DNA of 15,598 nucleotides from JBCCFW01 sp039029535 (GTDB lineage: Bacteria > Acidobacteriota > JBCCFW01): assembly GCA_039029535.1 (NCBI GenBank), contig JBCCFW010000174.1, positions 1 through 15,598 on the forward strand, given 5' to 3'. The notes under the pieces are model-generated. The model saw nothing but the letters and a program-made list of their open reading frames with translations. It made no database searches and had not been told where the DNA came from. Both the position numbers and the translations under genes were made by a program. Of the stretch, positions 6,607 through 14,314 are shown piece by piece; position 1 is the first letter of the stretch, and each line of letters starts with the position of its first letter.

Positions 6607-8336
6607 TGGACCTGCAACCCATCCATCCGGATCCGACCAACTTCTGGAAGAAGTACGTCTTCTCCACCGACCACAAGGTCATCGCCCGCCAGTTCCTCTG
6701 GACCGGGCTGCTCTTCCTGGCGCTCGGTGGCTTCCTGGCGATGGTCATTCGCTACCAGTGGGCCTTCCCCGACAGCCGCGCCATCGGACCGGCCGAGTAC
6801 GCCTCGACCTTCACGATGCACGGCCTGATCATGATCTTCTGGGCGATCACGCCGGCGCTGATCGGTTGCTTCGGCAACTTGACCATCCCGTTGATGATCG
6901 GCGCCCGAGACATGGCGTTCCCGTTGCTGAACATGCTCAGCTACTGGACGTTCTTCCTGTCCGCGGTGCTCATCATCGCCTCGTTCATGGTCGAGCTCGG
7001 CGCCGCCGCCGCCGGTTGGACGACCTACCCCCCTCTCTCGACACAAGTCGGCACGCCCGGCTGGGGTCAGTCACTCGTCGTCCTGGCCATCTTCGTGACC
7101 GGCTCGGCGACGATCATGGGGTCGGTCAACTACGTCACGACCGTCATCCGCCTCCGCGCTCCCGGCATGACCTGGGGCCGGATGCCCTTGACCGTCTGGG
7201 GCCTCTGGCTCACCGCCATCCTCAACGTGCTCTTCGTTCCGGTCCTCGCTGCGGGCGGCCTGCTGCTCCTGCTCGACCGTCACTTCGGCACGGAGTTCTT
7301 CATCGCCGGTGCGGCGGCCACCACGGGTGCGGGCGACCCCATCCTCTTCCAGCACCTGTTCTGGATCTTCGGCCACCCGGAGGTCTACATCCTCATCCTC
7401 CCGGCTTGGGGGATCATGGGTGACCTCCTCAGCTTCTTCTCCCGGAAGCCGGCCTACTGGTACAAGGGCCAGGTCTGGGCGATGGTCGCGGTCACGGTGC
7501 TCTCCGCCATCGTGTACGGCCACCACATGTTCACGACCGGGATGAACCCGCTGCTGGGTCAGACCTTCATGCTGCTGACCCTCATCATCAGCGTCCCGGC
7601 CGAGCTGCTCTTCCTCAACTGGCTTCACACCATCTGGAAGGGCTCGATCCGCCTGACGACCCCGATGTTGTTCTTCCTCGGCGCCGTGTTCGTCTTCGGC
7701 CTGGGCGGCCTGACGGGCATCTTCCTCGGGACGATCTCGACCGACCTCTACCTCCACGACACGATGTTCGTGGTCGGTCACTTCCACTTCACGATGGCGG
7801 CCGCCAGCCTCCTCGCCACCTTCGCCGGGATCTACTACTGGTTCCCGAAGATGTATGGCCGGATGATGAGCGAGACCCTCGGCAAGTGGCACTTCTGGAT
7901 CTCCACCGTCACGATCACGCTGGTGTTCACCGGCCAGATGGTCGTGGGCTACGCCGGTCAGCATCGACGTCTCTACGACCCCTACCAGTACACGTTCACC
8001 GCTCACCTCGACGACATGAACTTCTGGACCTCCATCGCGGCCTTCGCGATGGCGGCGGGTCAGATCCCGTTCGTCCTCAACTGGTTCAGCTCGATGGTGG
8101 CCGGTCGCAAGGCCGAGGCGAACCCCTGGCAGGTCGGCACTCTCGAGTGGACGGTCCCGTCCCCGCCGCCGCATCACAACTTCGACGTCCTCCCCGTCGT
8201 CGTCCGTGGTCCGCACGAGTACGCCAACCCCGACGTCCGGGCAGCGCTCGGTCGGGACTGGATAGGCCAGACCGAGGACCTGCCCGAGCGCGATCCAGCC
8301 TCCGGCGGCACGGCGGTCGAGGCCGCGTCGGCCTGA
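6606..8336 (+). CDS. coxA: Cytochrome c oxidase subunit I (A-family haem-copper oxidase)
   Basis: The 576-residue catalytic subunit has 12 predicted helices. Low-spin haem ligands are H72 and H394, the high-spin haem ligand is H392 (GHFHF), and CuB ligands are H257, H306 and H307. The GHPEVY motif gives E259 and the cross-linking Y261. The D-channel residues N91, D102 and N109 are present. In contrast, the K-channel segment normally PTGxK reads PAELL at 331-335, so its Thr and Lys are Ala and Leu. The C-terminal RR pair for haem propionates (R454-R455) is kept. The ATG overlaps the subunit II stop by one base (TGATG), with GGAG 8 bases upstream. The enzyme should reduce O2 to water and pump protons, but its second proton path must be altered. 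Confidence 0.95.
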   Translation: MDLQPIHPDPTNFWKKYVFSTDHKVIARQFLWTGLLFLALGGFLAMVIRYQWAFPDSRAIGPAEYASTFTMHGLIMIFWAITPALIGCFGNLTIPLMIGARDMAFPLLNMLSYWTFFLSAVLIIASFMVELGAAAAGWTTYPPLSTQVGTPGWGQSLVVLAIFVTGSATIMGSVNYVTTVIRLRAPGMTWGRMPLTVWGLWLTAILNVLFVPVLAAGGLLLLLDRHFGTEFFIAGAAATTGAGDPILFQHLFWIFGHPEVYILILPAWGIMGDLLSFFSRKPAYWYKGQVWAMVAVTVLSAIVYGHHMFTTGMNPLLGQTFMLLTLIISVPAELLFLNWLHTIWKGSIRLTTPMLFFLGAVFVFGLGGLTGIFLGTISTDLYLHDTMFVVGHFHFTMAAASLLATFAGIYYWFPKMYGRMMSETLGKWHFWISTVTITLVFTGQMVVGYAGQHRRLYDPYQYTFTAHLDDMNFWTSIAAFAMAAGQIPFVLNWFSSMVAGRKAEANPWQVGTLEWTVPSPPPHHNFDVLPVVVRGPHEYANPDVRAALGRDWIGQTEDLPERDPASGGTAVEAASA

Positions 8337-8337
8337 C

Positions 8338-9687
8338 ATGAGTGATCTCGCCCCCGTCTCGAGTCACGCCCTCGAGCCGGGGGTACCTGTCTCCGCCGAC
8401 CCGGCGAAGGCAGTCCCTCACGTCATCGCCTGGAATCTCACCCAGCGTTGCAATCTCGCCTGCTCGCACTGCTACATCTCGGCCGGGTCGTGGCACTCGG
8501 CCAAGGGTGAGCTGAGCACGGCCGAGGTCAAGCGCATCGGGGCCGAGATCCTCGAGCTCAACCCCGCTCCCCTCTTCATCCTGAGCGGGGGCGAGCCGTT
8601 GGTCCGGAACGACCTCGAGGAGATCGCGGCCTTCCTCCATGCCGGTGGCGCGACGGTCGTCGTCGGCACCAACGGCATCGGCCTGACGACCGAGCGCATC
8701 CGCTCGCTCCAGTCGGCGGGAGTGACTGGCGTCGCGGTCTCGATCGACTCGCTCGACGCGACCTACCACGACCGCTTCCGCCACGGCGAAGGCGCGCTCG
8801 AGGACACCCTCGCCGCCATCGGCCGGCTTCAGGAAGAGGGTCTCGACTTCATCGTCCAGACCACGCTGACCAAGGGCAATCGCGAGGAGCTCGACGAGCT
8901 GGTCGCCTGGTCTCTCGAGCAAGGTGCGGTCTCCTTCAACCTCTACTTCCTCGTCGAGACCGGCCGCGGCAGCGGGATGTCGGGGCTCACCCCCGAGGAG
9001 AACGAGGCCGTCCTCGAACGTCTGGTCGAGCTCCAGCAGGAGCACCACGGCCAGATGATGGTTCGCTCCAAGTGCCAGCCGCAGATCATGCGCGTGGCGC
9101 ACCAGAAGTCACCGGAGTCGGCTCTTCTCTCGGCCGAGACCCGCTGCCCCTGCGGCATCCACTACTGCCGCATCACCCCCGAGGGGAAGCTCACCCCCTG
9201 CCCCTATCTCCCCACCGAGTGCGGCGACCTTCGCCGTGAGAGCTTCGCCGACGTCTGGCGCGAATCGACGCTCCTGCAGTCGCTGCGCCGTCGTGAGCTC
9301 GGCGGAAAGTGCGGGAGCTGCGAGTACCGCTACACCTGCGGCGGCTGTCGGGCTCGGGCTCAGGCGGAGTCGGGCGACCCGCTCGCCGCCATCGAGAGTT
9401 GTCTCCACGAGCCGGCGCCCGACGCGGTGCCGATCACCAGCGCGGCGTCGGTGCGACTCGGTGAGAGCCACGAGCTCGAGCTCTGCTGGACGCCAGAGGC
9501 CAGCGAGCGAATGAAGCGCATCCCATCCTTCGTCCGCGGTGTCGTGACGGGTCGGGTCGAGACGCACGCCAAGTCGCTCGGCCTGACCGAGATCACCGTC
9601 GAGTTCCTCGACCAGGTCCGTCGCGACCTGCCCGTCGACTTCTCGAAGCGACTCCCGTTCTTCCTGCGTCGGAAGAAGGGCGACTGA
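8338..9687 (+). CDS. Radical SAM/SPASM protein with C-terminal PCP_red-like domain (NirJ/AhbC/AhbD-like)
   Basis: A 449-residue protein that starts one base after the subunit I stop, hence in the oxidase operon. The SAM cluster motif is C38-NLA-C42-SH-C45-Y. A GGEP motif follows at 84-87. A SPASM-type region binds extra clusters (C270, C272, C277, C288, C295, C325, C328, C334, C337, C355). The CGGCRARAQAESGD block is typical of the haem-tailoring group NirJ/AhbC/AhbD, whose members modify sirohaem-derived or coproporphyrin side chains. Residues 384-430 (WTPEASERMKRIPSFVRG and on to TVEFLDQVRRD) match the small PCP_red domain found at the C-terminus of dark protochlorophyllide reductase subunit B. 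Both parts point to tetrapyrrole chemistry. The substrate is unknown. A SPASM peptide-modifying role is a less likely alternative. Confidence 0.85.
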   Translation: MSDLAPVSSHALEPGVPVSADPAKAVPHVIAWNLTQRCNLACSHCYISAGSWHSAKGELSTAEVKRIGAEILELNPAPLFILSGGEPLVRNDLEEIAAFLHAGGATVVVGTNGIGLTTERIRSLQSAGVTGVAVSIDSLDATYHDRFRHGEGALEDTLAAIGRLQEEGLDFIVQTTLTKGNREELDELVAWSLEQGAVSFNLYFLVETGRGSGMSGLTPEENEAVLERLVELQQEHHGQMMVRSKCQPQIMRVAHQKSPESALLSAETRCPCGIHYCRITPEGKLTPCPYLPTECGDLRRESFADVWRESTLLQSLRRRELGGKCGSCEYRYTCGGCRARAQAESGDPLAAIESCLHEPAPDAVPITSAASVRLGESHELELCWTPEASERMKRIPSFVRGVVTGRVETHAKSLGLTEITVEFLDQVRRDLPVDFSKRLPFFLRRKKGD

Positions 9688-9694
9688 CCGAGGC

Positions 9695-10009
9695 TCAGGC
9701 GTGCTCGGCCGCTTGCACGGTGAACCACTGGTCGAGCTTGAAGAGCGTGAAGAGCGAGTGAACGTGAGGGTCCCCCACCGTCACCACGTACTCGAGCCCA
9801 CGGCTCTCGCACTCCCGGAAGAGACCGACCACGATGTTCACGCCGATCGAGTCGACCTCTCCGACCTCGCTGAGATCGAGCTCGACCGTCGTGGCCTCGC
9901 AGCCTTCCAGCTCGGCGAGGAAGGTCGCCGTCAGCTCCTTGGCGCGTGAGGCGAGAAGGTTCCCTTCCGGGCGGAGACACAGGGTCGCATCGGTGGTCGT
10001 CAGGGTCAT
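9695..10009 (-). CDS. STAS-domain anti-sigma-factor antagonist (HsbA/RsbV/SpoIIAA-like)
   Basis: A single-domain 104-residue STAS protein. The phosphorylatable Ser lies in the conserved VDSIGVNIVV loop (S54), preceded by the strand TVELDLSEVG. Such proteins bind an anti-sigma factor or other target when unphosphorylated and release it when a Ser kinase modifies them. The ATG overlaps the stop of the upstream phosphatase-kinase gene as ATGA (10006-10009), strongly suggesting the two are made together as a cognate pair. It is the last gene of the leftward operon and ends 7 bases from the convergent radical SAM gene, with no terminator visible between them. The final target is not encoded in this window. 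Confidence 0.9.
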   Translation of the reverse strand: MTLTTTDATLCLRPEGNLLASRAKELTATFLAELEGCEATTVELDLSEVGEVDSIGVNIVVGLFRECESRGLEYVVTVGDPHVHSLFTLFKLDQWFTVQAAEHA

Positions 10010-11541
10010 GAGGCGGTCACCTCCGAGGGGATGAGAAAGGTCAGCTCGAGGGTCGAGCCCCGCGCGATCACGGTGTCGGCCAGGCGGGCGATCAGCGGCT
10101 GCCCCAGGCCTCCGCCTTGGGGCAGCTCGTCGGGGAGCCTCGCGTCCCGAGGCCAGGGCACCCCCTCCCCCTCGTCGCTGATGCGCACCAGGAGCCGGTC
10201 CGGACGAGGGCTCAGGTCGAGACGGACCGTCTTGTCGGAATCGAAGCCGTTGCCGTGGCTCGCCGCGTTCATCAGGGCCTCCCGGACGGCTGCTCGAACG
10301 TCGCGCGCGCGGTCATCGACCGGTGCCAGGGGCTCCTTGGCAAGCCAGGCCTCCAGCCATGCGATGCCGCGGTCGACCTCACCGTAGCTCGAGCCGAGAC
10401 AGGTCGAGGCGTCGTCCGAGCCGACTCGAGGTCCGGACAGCAGGACGATCGTGAGGTCGTCACTGGGCGGACCGTCCGACCACTCCAGCGTGGCGGCGAG
10501 GGCTCGGTCGGCCGTCGTCTCCAGGTCGCCATGCCGGCCGAGCTCGTCGCGAACGAGGTCGAGGAGACGAGTCGGATGCACTCCACCCTCCCCGTCCCGG
10601 AGCTCGGTGACCCCGTCGGTGGCGAGGACAATCGTGCAGCCCATCGGCAGCGGCACGGTCTCTTGCGTCCACTCACCGCTGTCGAAGAGCCCCAAGGGTG
10701 AGGCCGTGCTCCCGACCGCCCGGCGCGTCCCGTCCGCGAGCAGGAGCTGTGCCGGCTGCATGCCTGCGACGCCCACGGTGAGGGTCTCCGCGTGCAAGTC
10801 TCGGAGCCCCACCGTGGCACAGATGAAGCGTCGGCCGAACGACTGCTCGTGCTCCCGCAAGTGATGGTTGAGCCGCTCGAGCAGCGCGGCCGGCTCTCGC
10901 GTCGACTCGATCATCAGCTCCATGGCTCCCATGAACTGGGCCGACACGTGGGAGCTGGCGCCGTCGTGGCCGGCGACGTCGGTGAGGAGGATCAGGCGAT
11001 GCCGCTCGTCGAGATGCCAGCAGCGGAACGCGTCTCCACCCACCGTCATGTACGGGATGCCGCGCACGGCCAAGTCGGCACAGTCGGGGCAGCCGGCCAG
11101 CATCCGCTCCGCGTGGTCCGTGCGGATCGTGTCGCGGGCTTCCCGCTCGATCCGACGCTGGCGCCCGACGCTCACCAGCCCCTCGGCCTGCGCCATGAGC
11201 TCGCGGGGATGGAAGGGCTTGTCGAGGAACCCATCGGCGTGGAGTCGAATGCAAGCGCGCAGGTTCTCGACGCTCTCGTGACAGCTCACCATGAGCACGG
11301 CCACCTCGGCATCGCGCTCGCGGACACGGGCCAGGAGCTCGATCCCGTTCAACCTCGGCATCTGGATGTCGCTGACGATGAGGTCGAACGGGCGGTCGGA
11401 CAGCCCGCGCTCATAGGCCTCCCAGCCGGCCAAGCCATCCGACCGACTCTCGACCTCGGCGCCCGTCGACAGCAGCAGGCCATTGGCCAGCCGTCGCGTG
11501 ACGGGATCGTCCTCGACGAGGAGGACCCGCCCCTTGCTCAT
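10006..11541 (-). CDS. Response regulator fused to PP2C phosphatase and HATPase_c Ser/Thr kinase domain (HsbR/CrsR-like)
   Basis: A 511-residue, three-domain switch. Residues 4-120 form a receiver: acidic D11/D12, phospho-acceptor D58 in VSDIQMP, and K108 in LDKPF. Residues about 160-368 form a SpoIIE/RsbU-type PP2C phosphatase with metal ligands D170, D188, D309 and D361/D362; the usual GHG turn reads GHDG. Residues about 385-505 form a GHKL ATPase of the RsbW/SpoIIAB type, with N-box E421/N425, G1 box D456-EGEG and a GGGLG loop at 476-480. Phosphatase and kinase would act oppositely on the STAS partner encoded next, switched by receiver phosphorylation. HsbR and CrsR have this layout. The ATG at 11541 is chosen because the receiver begins there; the frame stays open upstream into cheB. 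Confidence 0.92.
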   Translation of the reverse strand: MSKGRVLLVEDDPVTRRLANGLLLSTGAEVESRSDGLAGWEAYERGLSDRPFDLIVSDIQMPRLNGIELLARVRERDAEVAVLMVSCHESVENLRACIRLHADGFLDKPFHPRELMAQAEGLVSVGRQRRIEREARDTIRTDHAERMLAGCPDCADLAVRGIPYMTVGGDAFRCWHLDERHRLILLTDVAGHDGASSHVSAQFMGAMELMIESTREPAALLERLNHHLREHEQSFGRRFICATVGLRDLHAETLTVGVAGMQPAQLLLADGTRRAVGSTASPLGLFDSGEWTQETVPLPMGCTIVLATDGVTELRDGEGGVHPTRLLDLVRDELGRHGDLETTADRALAATLEWSDGPPSDDLTIVLLSGPRVGSDDASTCLGSSYGEVDRGIAWLEAWLAKEPLAPVDDRARDVRAAVREALMNAASHGNGFDSDKTVRLDLSPRPDRLLVRISDEGEGVPWPRDARLPDELPQGGGLGQPLIARLADTVIARGSTLELTFLIPSEVTAS

Positions 11542-11575
11542 CGCCAGCTTCCGAGGGCGAGCCGCGACCGAGTGC

Positions 11576-12592
11576 TCACGCGGCCGCTGCCGACTCACAG
11601 AGTTGAACGAGGCAGGCTCCGAGCTCGTCCAGGTCGAGGGCCGCGTCGGAGAGGCCTGCCGCTTCGAGGGCTCGAGAGCGCTCGGCACTGACACAGGACT
11701 CGACCGCTTGGGTCCAGCACGAGCAACGACCGGTCTTCAGCTCGCGCACGCCCTCCACCCCGTCTCGACCTCGACCTCCGAGAACGATCGCATGAGCTGA
11801 CGCCCCATCGAGCGAGTCGGCGAGCGAACGCAGCGTCACGTCGGCTGACGGTCGGACTCCCTCGACAGGTGCTCCTGCATCGAGGCGGAGCGTCAGGGAG
11901 CGAGGGCTCCCGTCCACCTGCAGGTGATGTCCGCCGGGGGCGAGGTAGACGACCCCCGGTGCGGCCGGCTCACCGTCGCAGGCCTCGCGCACGGGGACGC
12001 GGCACTGCGTGTTCAGGTCCACCGCCAACGACGCGGTCAGCGTGGCCGGTGCGGGCAGCACGACGAGCACGGGCATCGGAAGCGTCGTGGGCAGCCGTGG
12101 CAGCAGGCGCCGGAGTGCATCGGGCTCCTCGGGTGATCCGGCGATGACCAGCACGCACGGCCCGTCGGGCGGTGCGCCAGCAGTCGGCTCCCGCCAGCCC
12201 AGACGTCGGGCCACGTCCACGAGGCCGTCGCGGAGACTGTCTCGACCGGCCGCTCCCCCTTCGGCAGTCGGCTTCTGGAGGAACTCGAAGGCGCCGTGAC
12301 GACGCGCGCGAACGGCGGTCGCGTCGACGACCGGCGACACTCCCGACACCATGACGACCTCGGCCTTCGACGGGGACGCCCGGATCGCCTTCAAGGTCTC
12401 GATGCCGTCGAGGCCGGGCATCACCACGTCCAGCAAGACCAAGTCGACGTCGCGCGAGTCGAGGAAGCCGAGCGCCTCTCGTCCCGACGCCACCGAGCCG
12501 GCCACCTCGACCCCATTCAAGCTCCGGAGGAGCGAGCAGAGGATGGCCCGCTGCAGGCTCGAGTCGTCCACCACGAGAGCTCGGAGCGTCAT
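11576..12592 (-). CDS. CheB-like receiver/methylesterase-fold protein with a broken catalytic triad
   Basis: The 338-residue protein has the CheB layout. Residues 4-108 form a receiver (D9/D10, phospho-acceptor D55 in LLDVVMPG, K107), followed by a linker, then a CheB_methylest-like domain from about 145 to 335. In the methylesterase, Ser, His and Asp act together on receptor glutamyl esters. Ungapped alignment with Salmonella CheB keeps the Ser (S153) and Asp (D277 in GRGRDG) but puts Pro (P180) at the catalytic His; the STGG loop reads SPEE. The later TIAQ...GMP segment is also lost. It is probably not an active methylesterase and may instead be a phosphate sink or scaffold. ATG overlaps the cheA-like stop by 4 bases; its stop is 34 bases before the next start. 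Confidence 0.88.
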   Translation of the reverse strand: MTLRALVVDDSSLQRAILCSLLRSLNGVEVAGSVASGREALGFLDSRDVDLVLLDVVMPGLDGIETLKAIRASPSKAEVVMVSGVSPVVDATAVRARRHGAFEFLQKPTAEGGAAGRDSLRDGLVDVARRLGWREPTAGAPPDGPCVLVIAGSPEEPDALRRLLPRLPTTLPMPVLVVLPAPATLTASLAVDLNTQCRVPVREACDGEPAAPGVVYLAPGGHHLQVDGSPRSLTLRLDAGAPVEGVRPSADVTLRSLADSLDGASAHAIVLGGRGRDGVEGVRELKTGRCSCWTQAVESCVSAERSRALEAAGLSDAALDLDELGACLVQLCESAAAA

Positions 12593-14217
12593 TGCCTCTC
12601 CTCGTCTTGCCGGACCGGGTCGACCGGCGAGTCGAACGAAGTCAGGGGAAAGCGGAGACGGATGCTGGTGCCGCGGCCGACTCGGGAGTCGACCGTCAGG
12701 CTGCCTCCCAGGCTCTCCACCCTCGTCTTCACGACGTCCAGCCCGACGCCCCGTCCCGACAGCTCGGTGACGGTCGGTGCCGTGGAGACGCCCGGCGAGA
12801 AGATCAGGGCGTGGACCTCACGCTCGCTGAGCTGCCTGGCCTCCTCGGCGCTCAGCAAGCCACGCTCGATGGCACGGCCCCGGAGCACCTCCGAGTCGAG
12901 CCCTCGACCATCGTCTTCGACCCGTAGCTCCACCCAGTCCGGGCCCTGGGATGCGCTCAGGCGAACCTGTCCGATCCGACTCTTGCCCGCGCGCTCCCGC
13001 TCGTTCGGTGTCTCGATGCCGTGGTCGGCGCAGTTGCGGATGAGATGCGTGAGTGGCTCCGACACCGCCTCGAGGAGCTGACCGTCGAGCTCGACCTCCT
13101 GCCCCGTGACCGTGAGCTCGAGCTCCTTCGCCAGGCTCTTGGCGAGACCCTGAACCGCGAGCAAGAGCTTCGCGGAGAGGGTGCCCACGGGCTGACGACA
13201 CGCGCGGAGGGCGACGGCCCCGAGCTTCCGAGTCACCTGCCCGAGCTCGCTCGCGGTGGAGCGCAGCTCGGCGCTGTCTGCACTCGAGCCCTCCAGGACG
13301 CCGAGCTGCTCGAGGAGACGAGCGTGCTCACCGTCGAGCTCGGCGACGAGCGACGTCAGCTCCTCCAGGAGTTGCACCCTCACGCGAAGCGTCTCCCCAC
13401 TCCCTCCCGGCAACCGACGGTCGTCGATGCAGGCCGGGCTCATCGGAATCTCGGTGAGCCGTTCCGTCGGGAGCTCGGCGGCCGTCAAGATCTCGTGAGG
13501 CTCGGCTCGCGTTGCCAGCAGCAGGCCGTAGGCCAGGTCGGCAGACTCCACGTCCGACAGCCCCCGGAGAGCGCTGAAGTCGAGCGCGCACTCGAGGATG
13601 TCACCGAGCGGGGCCAAGTCCGTGATGAGCCCCAGCGGCGTGCGTTCGACCGCCCAGAGGTCGGTTCGCGAGTGGACCCGGAGACGATAGAGCCGCTGCC
13701 TTCGCTCTCGCGCGGCCGCGAGCTGCTGCGCGCTCGGCTCGAGCGGAGACAGGGTGACGCTGCGCCTGATCTCGCCCAGGGCCGAGCGCTCGTCCTCGTC
13801 GAGGAAGACACCGAGCCGCTCGAGCAGCTCACCGAGCTCCGGCTGCCCCGACGAGGTCGGTGCATCGAGCAGGCTGCCGAGTCGACCGAGCCCCGACAGC
13901 ACCACGGACACCACGTCCTGCGTGGCCGCCATGTCGCCGTCGCGCACCTTCATGAGGACGCTCTCGATGGCGTGGGCGAGCGTCCTCGGACCGGACAGGC
14001 CGAGGAGACCGCAGCCTCCCTTGATGCCGTGAACGGCCCGGAAGACGCGGTTGATGCGCTCACTGGTTGCGTTCCGATGCGCAGCCTCGAGAGCGCGCAG
14101 GTCGGGCTCGATCACCGAGAGGTGAGCACGGCACTCGGTCACGAGCTCTTCCAGGATGTCGTGCTCTTCCGTGATCACGAGTTCGGGCCCCACGCGGGCG
14201 CGACGAGGCACCCGCAT
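12589..14217 (-). CDS. CheA-like hybrid-free histidine kinase (HPt, P2-like, dimer and ATPase domains; no CheW domain)
   Basis: A 542-residue kinase. An HPt domain at about 15-120 carries the phospho-His H63 (FRAVHGIKGGCG). A spacer leads to a P2-like domain at about 173-258 (YRLRVHSRTDLW...), a helical dimerisation segment at about 275-345, and the GHKL ATPase at about 345-525 with N-box N395-CADH399, G1 box D435-DGRG, and F/G2 box FSPGVSTAP...GRGVGLDVV. The protein stops about 18 residues after the ATPase (ends RQDEERQ), where ordinary CheA continues with a CheW/P5 receptor-coupling domain. The ATG at 14217 gives a normal HPt start; the frame is open further up to 14394, but that stretch has no domain character. 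It heads the leftward operon and overlaps the CheB-like gene (ATGA). Confidence 0.9.
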   Translation of the reverse strand: MRVPRRARVGPELVITEEHDILEELVTECRAHLSVIEPDLRALEAAHRNATSERINRVFRAVHGIKGGCGLLGLSGPRTLAHAIESVLMKVRDGDMAATQDVVSVVLSGLGRLGSLLDAPTSSGQPELGELLERLGVFLDEDERSALGEIRRSVTLSPLEPSAQQLAAARERRQRLYRLRVHSRTDLWAVERTPLGLITDLAPLGDILECALDFSALRGLSDVESADLAYGLLLATRAEPHEILTAAELPTERLTEIPMSPACIDDRRLPGGSGETLRVRVQLLEELTSLVAELDGEHARLLEQLGVLEGSSADSAELRSTASELGQVTRKLGAVALRACRQPVGTLSAKLLLAVQGLAKSLAKELELTVTGQEVELDGQLLEAVSEPLTHLIRNCADHGIETPNERERAGKSRIGQVRLSASQGPDWVELRVEDDGRGLDSEVLRGRAIERGLLSAEEARQLSEREVHALIFSPGVSTAPTVTELSGRGVGLDVVKTRVESLGGSLTVDSRVGRGTSIRLRFPLTSFDSPVDPVRQDEERQ

Positions 14218-14314
14218 GGCCCTGCGCCCGCGCTGAACGGTGCATCGACGGTTCGTCGGCGCCGCTTGAGCACCATTCCTCTTCCTCAAGCCGTCTCGGC
14301 CGACCGCCGAACGG

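Noticed and set aside
7638..7665. Apparent loss of a Lys in the segment SIRLTTPM of subunit I (classical SIEFKTPM)
   Set aside because: That Lys is not the K-channel residue; the functional Lys is in PTGxK earlier in the helix region. The finding was moved to residue 335.
7071..8339. Long reverse-strand open frame (422 codons) opposite coxA
   Set aside because: It lies opposite a fully conserved oxidase subunit and the product is a His/Arg/Glu/Asp-rich mix with no recognisable fold.
9688..9694. Terminator between the convergent radical SAM and STAS genes
   Set aside because: Only 7 bases separate the stops and no hairpin with a T-rich tail was found nearby.
11542..11694. N-terminal extension of the receiver-phosphatase-kinase protein
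   Set aside because: The open frame continues upstream, but those 51 residues have no domain character and overlap the end of the CheB-like gene; the receiver begins at the ATG at 11541.
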